In this document: positions 57,701-64,000 of the stretch, piece after piece | Layout: each line of letters opens with the position of its first letter | Numbering within the stretch: position 1 is the first letter of the stretch | NCBI RefSeq assembly: GCF_000026945.1 | Contig: NC_012863.1 | Location: 649,501 to 713,500, forward strand | Source of the DNA: Candida dubliniensis CD36 | Lineage: Eukaryota > Ascomycota > Pichiomycetes > Serinales > Debaryomycetaceae | Direction: 5' to 3' | DNA length: 64,000 nt | Notes under the pieces: model-generated | Database searches by the model: none | Told to the model about the DNA's origin: nothing | Seen by the model: the letters and a program-made list of their open reading frames with translations, nothing else | Translations under genes and position numbers: made by a program

Positions 57701-59248
57701 AATACACGATTCCAACATTCAAATACCACTTGAATTCCCTTTTCCTCTTCTATTGTTTACACAAAATCTTTGAGCGGCGAGGGGAAGTAATTACATATCT
57801 ATGGTTGCTCTAATCTTACCTATACAGTAGTCCTCATACTCTTGTTTATAATGTTCATTGTCAACTTCAACCTCGCCTGCTAGTTCGCTGATAATCTCGT
57901 TGTTGCCACCAACAATCACCATCCCGTACGGAATCGCATTCAAGTCCGGGAACGGTTCAACAAAAACCCCATTGAATATCAAATGGCTCAAATTGTTTGC
58001 CACTTGTCGGCCCATGTACATGGCCCATCCGGCAGACTTGATAATTGGCAACTCCACTAAATCTCCCAACACAAAAAAGTTTTTGATTGTGGTGTTTGTT
58101 TCGGGACTGTACAACTGCAAGTATTGGTTGACGGACAAGTTTTTAGTGCTTGTCACGTAATTCTCACAGATGTGCTGAGAGAGGAACCCAATGTTGTTGT
58201 GTTTGGAACAGCTCCATATGTTTAAGTTGGAATGGATTATTTTATTGTTTGTCGTTGCAAGGTCGCCATGACGTTTCTCTATCAATTCAGGTTTGATTCT
58301 GGTGTTTAGATACACATTTATGCCTGCTCGTTCAAGTGAGTCCTGTGTGAGCTTTTTGAACTCGTTGGACAACGGTTCCTGTGGGAAACATTCGTGTGGG
58401 TGGATAAGATTGACGGTCTTGTGTGGGAACTCGGTCTTGATATCCCCAGCAAACTCAATACCCACCGCCCCAGCACCAATAACGCTGATGGTATCGGCAT
58501 TGGTAATCTCCTGTCGTGTATTATCCATTTCAAGCATGTACTGGCGGTATGTCGTGGCCAGAGGCGTAGTGGGCCAATTTCTATCTCGCCCCGTGGCCAA
58601 AATCACATAGTCAAACTCAATAATGGCCTTCTCAGATGCAGGTGACCCAAGTGTATACTGTGCCTTGTGCTGGTCCAAATATGTCACTCTTCCATGCACA
58701 TAGTTTATGTCGAGCCATTCATTGTCGTTGCCAAACCACGATATGTCGTACTCGTCCTGGGAATCAGAAAATATGTTGGTGAACTGACAATTGTGTAGGT
58801 CCTTGAAAGGGACAAATTGGGTCTTTGCAAATGCAGAATCCACAATTGATTTAGGGATGCCAAGGATGTTCAATAGCCCATTTCGTGGCTCTACTATGGT
58901 AAGTGACAATTTCCTGGCTGGTGAGGATGGCTGCTTTTGTTTAAAGAGTTCTATTTGCTCATCTAAACGTAGCTGTAGAGACCTCAAAGCAGATAACCCA
59001 CTATAAGCCCCACCAACTATAAGAATGTTTGTGGTGAATGATTTTGCAATTGGATGCAAATTCCTGTCGTTGAATATAGTAGGTGTTGACAAATCGTCAT
59101 ATCCTTTAGGTAGTTGTTCCGTGAGGTCCGCCATGATAAACAAACAAAAGTGTATATAGATATGTAAATTCCTAATTTGTTTGAAATTCTGCTGTCAAGA
59201 CGTTGAAGGTAATTTATACTTTTTTTTTTTATTATCTTTTTCATCAAA
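57701..59248 (-). repeat. Right arm of the long inverted duplication
   Basis: Reverse-complement copy of 33596-35146, about 1.55 kb and about 99% identical by eye. The outer border is at TCATCAAA (59241-59248) and the inner border near 57701. Beyond both borders the sequences are unrelated. No terminal repeats or target duplications are obvious, so duplication by recombination is more likely than transposition. Confidence 0.95.
57791..59134 (-). CDS. AIF/AMID-type FAD-dependent oxidoreductase, copy 2
   Basis: This 447-residue twin of the gene at 33713-35056 has the same motifs at the same positions (VGGAYSG 40-46, GAGAVG 220-225, LGDLVELP near 358). Four residues differ as drawn: Ala/Thr in the QEI(A/T)NAD segment, Gln/Lys in GDI(Q/K)TEF, Thr/Ile in KPEL(T/I)EK, and Ala/Val in ENY(A/V)TST. 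The open frame extends three codons upstream to TTG. The ATG at 59134 matches the start of copy 1. It is the tandem neighbour of the diverged paralogue and likely represents the ancestral location. Confidence 0.93.
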   Translation of the reverse strand: MADLTEQLPKGYDDLSTPTIFNDRNLHPIAKSFTTNILIVGGAYSGLSALRSLQLRLDEQIELFKQKQPSSPARKLSLTIVEPRNGLLNILGIPKSIVDSAFAKTQFVPFKDLHNCQFTNIFSDSQDEYDISWFGNDNEWLDINYVHGRVTYLDQHKAQYTLGSPASEKAIIEFDYVILATGRDRNWPTTPLATTYRQYMLEMDNTRQEITNADTISVIGAGAVGIEFAGDIKTEFPHKTVNLIHPHECFPQEPLSNEFKKLTQDSLERAGINVYLNTRIKPELIEKRHGDLATTNNKIIHSNLNIWSCSKHNNIGFLSQHICENYVTSTKNLSVNQYLQLYSPETNTTIKNFFVLGDLVELPIIKSAGWAMYMGRQVANNLSHLIFNGVFVEPFPDLNAIPYGMVIVGGNNEIISELAGEVEVDNEHYKQEYEDYCIGKIRATIDM

Positions 59249-59525
59249 ACTGGACTTTTATTCGCTTTTGGAAAAAGAAATTGTTAGGTTGCTTCCCGAA
59301 ACGGAGAGTGTTTGCGGAAACATATTTTGAGCAAACATGAAATCAGTTATAAGTTAGGTACAAAAATAGCAACAGTTACGATTTCATATCATATTATATG
59401 TTAAGATTTAGCAATGACTATTAATATCAGTTTTACATCAACAAAATCTACAAGATACACTTTCTTGCTAGATTAAACTAAAAAGACTTTTCTATTTTTA
59501 AATGACTATAGGAAAACAAATGATA

Positions 59526-61655
59526 TTACAAAACTAAATAATTAATAAAAATTGCTAAAAAGATTACACCACAAATCATATTTGGACCGAATTTGTCTCC
59601 ATATTCCACAGCTTTCTTTTCTCTGATCATAAGAACTCTCCACAAATATCTATACGTAGAATAGCCAATAATGAACAAGGCAGCAATGAAGAACCCAATA
59701 GATGCTGTCAAAGTACTATTAGAACCGTAATTCAATAAAGCAGTGGCGACACCACCAATCAACATACCAACACTCAACCAAGAAAGGAAGGTTCTTTCAT
59801 TTGCAAGATAAACTTTTGGCTCAATTCTAATTGGAACACAAATAGATTTCCCCTTTGGTAATTTATCTTTAAAAGTACCATTCAAATCAAAATTAGTACC
59901 TTCCTTAACAGTGAATTCACGGTCATCTTTGAAATAATTTTTTAATTGATTAAGGAGAGAATTTCCATGTCTTGAGCGATGCGAGTTTTGGAATAACAAA
60001 GGACTTGTTTCTTCTAAATCTTCTTCAAGAGGATTGACATCATTAGAAAATTGTACACCGCTGCCACTGTAGCCAGACAACTCTTCTTCGTCCAATTCGT
60101 TAGCTGATGTTGAACTTTCAATTCGCAGAGGAGCATTTCTTCTAATCCCGTATTCTTGTTGGATCTTTGGTTTACGGATATCGACGTCCATTTGAGTGTA
60201 CCAAAATGGTAATAAATTAACATAGTCAGTCAACAATGTAGCACCCCCATGAATGAATTTTGAAAATTTGGGAACAGCTTCAACCAAGTGTGAAGTTACC
60301 AAGTCTCTGACCCATGCTGGTGGTTCTTGACCCAATTGAGTTTGTAATTTAACTTCCAAAACGGCATAAGGGAAACGACACACATCTTTCTCTGGCAATT
60401 GTGGGAATGGATAATCAACACCAATATCCATTCTTCTCCAGTTACCATGAGTACGATCGTAACCATCAAAATTGTCTTCTCTAACCATTGTTAATTCTGT
60501 ATCCAAAGAAATTCTTACTCTAGCATCACCTGGTAATTGGAAAGCAGTTCTGTTATAAAATGAACGCATAACAGGACGATATTTTTCCTTCAAAATTCTA
60601 TATTGACATTCTTTGGCCAATCTTTCTAAATTGTCGATTTCTTGAGGACTCTTTTTACCTTCTTTTCTCATTTTCTCAAAAACTTGACTGGCAGTAAATT
60701 CACCTGATAAAAATTGATTGACTTTTTTCTCTTTCAAAGCAAATCTGGCTTTCACTGATTTTTCACCAGTCCAGTCTTCTCTATGAGTCTTTCTTTCAAC
60801 GAAAATCTGGTCAGATTTCATACCACCATACCATCTCAATCTAATGGCTTCAGCTCCCTCATCTTTTCTTAATCTACCGTAATAAAGATCCATATCCTTG
60901 TTATCAAAATAAATGGAGGTAATGGCACTATCTTCTGGTTCAAATTCTTTGTCAGCATTGAAAACCAAAACAGGCAAATGTTTCAAAATGATTAATTTCA
61001 ATTCAGTAATGTTATCTGGATGAACCCAGTATTTTGTGGTTTGTCTAACGAAATTTTGTTGACCTCCACCAGCAGCAGAATCACCTTTCACTGGATTACC
61101 TCTGGTTCTCACTAAATCGTATAATTTAGACAATTTAACAATCAAATTATCGTAATTATCCTTATAGAATGCTTTGGTGTTCAATCTGGCTTGGAACACT
61201 GGTTTCAATGTGAATTTTGTAGTTTTATCATGTTTTTTAATGATTTTTTGAAACCCAGTATAATTCAATCTAGTGAATTTAGCCAAATCGTGAACATCAG
61301 CAATAATGTCAGACAATTCTTCTTCCAAATCTTGGAAATCTTCTTCCAGTGGTGGATTGGTAATCGAAGGATCGTGATTTTCATAACGATGCAAGGCATC
61401 AACAACTTCATAAACATAAGATTCGTTTTCTTTGATTCTTCTATTGACTTCAGTGTTTTTAACTTTAGTAAATGAATAGACTTTGTCTAATTCAGTTTCC
61501 AAGGCATTAAGGAATTGTTCTTCCAAATCGTTGTTCCAAACGCCATCATTGTCATATAAACCTTTCTTCAATTGGTGTTTCAAGTCATCATAGGCAATGT
61601 AATAAAAGGAATAATTCTTGATTAATGCCTTTCTCAAATGTTCACCAAACTTCAT
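59526..61655 (-). CDS. VTC4: Vacuolar transporter chaperone Vtc4, polyphosphate polymerase
   Basis: This 709-residue protein is the catalytic subunit of the VTC complex, which makes polyphosphate from ATP and moves it into the vacuole. The SPX domain is residues 1 to about 150 (start [12 protein letters not shown], Lys-rich helix [11 protein letters not shown] near 131). The tunnel polymerase domain is about residues 190-480 with Arg272, Arg274 and Lys289 (IRLRWYGG...VERKTHRE), spaced like the catalytic Arg264, Arg266 and Lys281 of yeast Vtc4. The C-terminal domain has three membrane helices from about residue 617. Length is near yeast Vtc4 (721). It lies downstream of a CACGTG (Pho4-type) site. 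Confidence 0.97.
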   Translation of the reverse strand: MKFGEHLRKALIKNYSFYYIAYDDLKHQLKKGLYDNDGVWNNDLEEQFLNALETELDKVYSFTKVKNTEVNRRIKENESYVYEVVDALHRYENHDPSITNPPLEEDFQDLEEELSDIIADVHDLAKFTRLNYTGFQKIIKKHDKTTKFTLKPVFQARLNTKAFYKDNYDNLIVKLSKLYDLVRTRGNPVKGDSAAGGGQQNFVRQTTKYWVHPDNITELKLIILKHLPVLVFNADKEFEPEDSAITSIYFDNKDMDLYYGRLRKDEGAEAIRLRWYGGMKSDQIFVERKTHREDWTGEKSVKARFALKEKKVNQFLSGEFTASQVFEKMRKEGKKSPQEIDNLERLAKECQYRILKEKYRPVMRSFYNRTAFQLPGDARVRISLDTELTMVREDNFDGYDRTHGNWRRMDIGVDYPFPQLPEKDVCRFPYAVLEVKLQTQLGQEPPAWVRDLVTSHLVEAVPKFSKFIHGGATLLTDYVNLLPFWYTQMDVDIRKPKIQQEYGIRRNAPLRIESSTSANELDEEELSGYSGSGVQFSNDVNPLEEDLEETSPLLFQNSHRSRHGNSLLNQLKNYFKDDREFTVKEGTNFDLNGTFKDKLPKGKSICVPIRIEPKVYLANERTFLSWLSVGMLIGGVATALLNYGSNSTLTASIGFFIAALFIIGYSTYRYLWRVLMIREKKAVEYGDKFGPNMICGVIFLAIFINYLVL

Positions 61656-62470
61656 TGCTTAAAGAATCTGGAAAATTTTTTTTTAAAAAAAAAAGTGCTA
61701 GGACGAAGAATTAAATATTGGAAATGGGTTGATAGAAGAGAGGCTGGATATGATCAAAAGTGCAGCCAAAAAGAAAAAAAAAAAAAAAACAAAGACTTTG
61801 GATGAGATAAAGGGGGTTCGGGATTGTTTGATGAAAGTAAGATGAATTTTTTCAACAAAATGAAAACAACAAGAGTGAAAAAGCTAATTATTTAATAAAG
61901 AAATGAATTAATTGATGAGAATTGTTGAACATCCAGATGAAGTTGAAATTAGGTTACATTTTTCAATTTCATAAATCTTATTTATTATTTTACTCTGTCA
62001 TTTAGTTTCTTGCATGGTTTCTTCTTCTTTTCCTGATAATAATTTATTATTATTACACAAAATACTACTTAATTAATTGATTGGGAGTCGTGGCAAATCT
62101 CTCGGTGCACCACGTGCGTATTTTCATACCACCATTTTTTATTTTTGTATTGCATCCAATTATAAAGCTCCCTTTACAGTAACATCTTTCAGGTTTTTTG
62201 GATGCCGTATATATGAGATTGTCTTAATTGTTTGTAATTAAAATACATAATTAACAAGTAAAATAAAATAAAATAAATCCATCTGTAGAGAAACAACGTG
62301 TATAAAAAGAATTAATCCAGCAATAATTTCGAAATATTTTTGTACCATTATTACATCAATTTATTTTAGCGTATCGAAGTAGGAACAACAGCGAGATCGA
62401 TCAAACCAAGATGTTTTAGTAAGCTAATAAATATATCATTACTCTATATATAAAAAAAAAAAAAGTCTAC
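61656..62470. other. VTC4 upstream region, 0.8 kb
   Basis: Contains A/T runs near 61675-61695 and 61770-61790, the CACGTG site at 62111-62116, and the 3' flank of the broken SRPBCC gene. No gene is seen. Confidence 0.55.
62111..62116. promoter_or_regulatory. CACGTG site upstream of VTC4
   Basis: CACGTG followed by GTGC when read towards VTC4, 456 bases before its ATG. CACGTG is the Pho4 core, and VTC genes belong to the phosphate-starvation regulon in yeasts. Cbf1 can bind the same core, so the factor is not certain. Confidence 0.5.
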
Positions 62471-62929
62471 TTAATTATTCTCAACTTGATCTTTCAAAAC
62501 CTCATTTAAATTAATGAATGATTCTTGAGTCATTTTGAATAATCCAAATAAATAAAACACATATACTAAAATGCCAGTGAATTCTTCTTTCTGAGTAAAT
62601 AATGTCTTGTTACCGTCAATTAATTCATATTTAAAACTATGAGTGCCTCCAAACACTCATGTACTCAACAATTGTCCACGCCAAACCAAACCTTCTTCAT
62701 TATTTTGCAAGACTTTAGGGTACATGGTACTGGTGTGATTAACCCCTTTCAATTTTAAGTCAATTTGTAGTTCATCTCCAACCTTCAACTCGGGATCTTC
62801 TTTATTTGTATACTTTGCAAACTTAACGAAGAATGGGTTCCAATTGGGATAATTTTGATAGTTTAAAAAGAATGATCGGACTTTCTCGGGTTTAGCATTG
62901 ATGATTATATTGCTTTCAATTGTTTTCAT
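62471..62929 (-). pseudogene. SRPBCC-domain protein interrupted by in-frame TGA
   Basis: An ATG at 62929 opens a 90-codon frame with the typical start of an SRPBCC/polyketide-cyclase-like protein (IIINAKPEKVRSFFLNYQNY, then PNWNPFFVKF). A TGA at 62657-62659 interrupts it. The same frame then continues directly for 61 codons with matching family features (FGGTHSFKYELIDG, then a C-terminal amphipathic helix with FKMTQESFINLNEVLKDQ). The total of about 152 codons is the normal size for the family. A single G-to-A change in a Trp codon would explain the TGA. It is either a recent pseudogene, a null allele of a diploid, or a sequence error. Family members bind small hydrophobic ligands; the substrate is unknown. 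Confidence 0.75.
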
Positions 62930-63141
62930 AGTGACAAAAGCTGTGGAGTTTGGTTAGCAAAAAGATAAGGCAGAATAAATATTGTGATTAATCACTATCG
63001 AAGGATTGATTGAATTATTTATAATAATAGTTTGTTTTTTTTTTACCTTTTTTTCTTTTTATTTGTCTAATTATGGGTTCTATCATTCAGTATTTGTTAT
63101 CGTCATTTCTGTCTAAATCGCCCTTCATTTCCCGCACTTCG

Positions 63142-63173
<32 letters not shown>
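63142..63173 (+). repeat. (TAC)n microsatellite
   Basis: About ten TAC units, directly next to the left border of the proposed LTR. Likely length-polymorphic. Confidence 0.9.
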
Positions 63174-63174
63174 T

Positions 63175-63530
63175 TGTTAAAAACTGTGGTATATTTATTG
63201 GTATTTCCGTTTTATTGCCGTTCACAATCTCCGTGTATGCACGTTATATGGATGGCTTTCACTGATTTTGTCATACAGCCGTTCTTCTAATCAATCTAGC
63301 CCCCACTGGATATAATGTCGTACGATTGGAGTGACATACTTGTTCCTGATAAGGTTGTAAAGGAATAGCACAATACCGAAGAAACATACGAAGTATACTA
63401 GGAAAGGGTAGTTTTGTTTCAATAAATGATCGTCTAGCCCTGACTATACCGCCAACTGGCCACTTTCCACAGATGATCAATATTCTAACAAATACGTAAT
63501 ATATTTCTTTGATCGAGTCTTGTTAAAACA
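63175..63530. mobile_element. Possible solo LTR, about 356 bases
   Basis: The segment begins TGTTAAAA and ends TTAAAACA, giving the TGTT...AACA inverted ends typical of yeast retrotransposon LTRs, and its length is usual for one. Its base composition is less AT-rich and lacks the poly-A/T tracts of nearby spacers. Flanks are ACTAT on the left and ATCTA on the right, so a five-base target duplication is only approximate. With six-base ends ATTGTT...AACAAT the flanks also do not match. No internal retrotransposon genes are present. The open minus frame within it has no recognisable domain. Confidence 0.35.
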
Positions 63531-63577
63531 ATCTATAGTTTATTCTATTAAAAGTTGTCTATTTACAAATGTTTCTA

Positions 63578-64000
63578 TTAAAGATGATGTCTTCTACCTA
63601 GTATTTCCATTAACTTTTCATACACTTTTACAGCAGCCCCATAACTTAATTCATACCCCATTCCTCCAGCTCCGTAATTGTTGATGACAAATTGTTTGTT
63701 TTCATGTTTTTCCACATTCAAATTCAATCCTGATTTTCTGGCAGGTCTCAATCCAACATTAACTCTTAGTATTTCAAAAAATGGTTTCCCATTATTGACA
63801 TTAACATCTTGAGTCATTAAATCGGGAAAGTATTTTTTCCCCATTTCAATCAATTGTTCAGTATCAGATTCATTGATACCTAAGAACGAATCACCAATTT
63901 GTTTCATACCTCCTAAAATAACCCCACCATTAAATGGACGAGGAATTACAAAACTCCACGATCCATCTTTCAATTGATAAGTTATCGTTTTGTCCAAGTA
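63578..64000 (-). CDS. D-amino-acid oxidase-type FAD enzyme, C-terminal part (cut by edge)
   Basis: The frame is open to the right edge, so only the last about 140 residues are seen; the codon at 63995-63997 is an internal TTG, not a start. The visible part has the DAO C-terminal signature: GLRPARKSGLNLNVE, then VINNYGAGGMGYELSYGAA, which corresponds to the FAD-binding NYGHGGxG block of D-amino-acid oxidases. Such enzymes deaminate D-amino acids to keto acids, usually in peroxisomes. The end, Arg-Arg-His-His-Leu, is not a canonical PTS1 tripeptide, so peroxisomal targeting is uncertain. D-aspartate oxidase is an alternative. Confidence 0.85.
   Translation of the reverse strand, partial: YLDKTITYQLKDGSWSFVIPRPFNGGVILGGMKQIGDSFLGINESDTEQLIEMGKKYFPDLMTQDVNVNNGKPFFEILRVNVGLRPARKSGLNLNVEKHENKQFVINNYGAGGMGYELSYGAAVKVYEKLMEILGRRHHL

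Noticed and set aside
57858..59006. Plus-strand frames within the right arm
   Set aside because: They are antisense shadows of the oxidoreductase gene and recur identically opposite copy 1.
63271..63480. 69-codon frame inside the proposed LTR
   Set aside because: No recognisable domain; more likely a chance frame in a noncoding, less AT-rich segment.
1..64000. CRISPR arrays, tRNA or rRNA genes, telomeric repeats
   Set aside because: No spaced direct repeats, cloverleaf-type A/B box pairs, rRNA blocks or telomere-like repeats were seen.

Overview
The window is AT-rich nuclear DNA from a yeast. Most genes recognised here match the well-known families so closely, especially NADPH-cytochrome P450 reductase, Elp5, Msn5, Mkt1 and Vtc4, that the source is very probably Candida albicans or a close relative (C. 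dubliniensis type) in the CTG clade. Long homopolymer tracts, trinucleotide microsatellites and intron-poor genes fit. In that clade CTG codes for Ser, so the few CTG codons should be read as Ser. No bacterial features, tRNA, rRNA or CRISPR array were seen.

Left part (1-33 kb): the end of an acidic-tailed gene at the edge; a secreted Ser/Thr-rich wall-type protein; a large coiled-coil spindle/kinetochore-type protein; TFIIA large subunit (TOA1); a secreted RNase T2; the lipid flippase DNF3; the checkpoint kinase BUB1; GPI transamidase subunit GPI16; Elongator subunit ELP5; U2 snRNP factor HSH155; an unrecognised acidic protein; the SMC5/6 subunit NSE3; and cytochrome P450 reductase NCP1. Several start codons were moved inward to the first ATG, because the longest open frames begin at non-ATG codons.

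Middle part (33.6-59.2 kb): this segment is bracketed by two almost identical arms of about 1.55 kb in opposite orientation. Each arm holds a complete AIF/AMID-type FAD oxidoreductase gene. Between the arms lie HTD2, RPF1, MSN5, MKT1, AIM24, IPK1 and a third, diverged oxidoreductase paralogue, so about 22.5 kb could be inverted by recombination. Inside it, between MKT1 and AIM24, is about 7.9 kb with no large gene. It holds four tiny genes on the minus strand (60-69 codons), spaced 1.2-1.9 kb apart, that look like stand-alone chromodomain proteins. They form two subtypes arranged I-II-II-I. This is the most novel feature in the window. The same stretch holds a canonical G-quadruplex motif, a GC-rich inverted repeat, a larger imperfect inverted repeat, a TATA-preceded basic micro-ORF and possible decayed relatives.

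Right part (59.5-64 kb): polyphosphate polymerase VTC4 with an upstream CACGTG (Pho4-type) site; an SRPBCC-domain gene broken by an in-frame TGA; a possible solo LTR next to a (TAC)n microsatellite; and the C-terminal part of a D-amino-acid-oxidase-type gene running off the edge.

Functional threads: cell-cycle genes (the coiled-coil protein, BUB1, NSE3) each have MCB-type ACGCG elements upstream; RPF1 has tandem PAC elements; AIM24 has a Cbf1-type TCACGTGA site; and IPK1 (which makes IP6) lies near VTC4, whose SPX domain senses inositol pyrophosphates derived from IP6.
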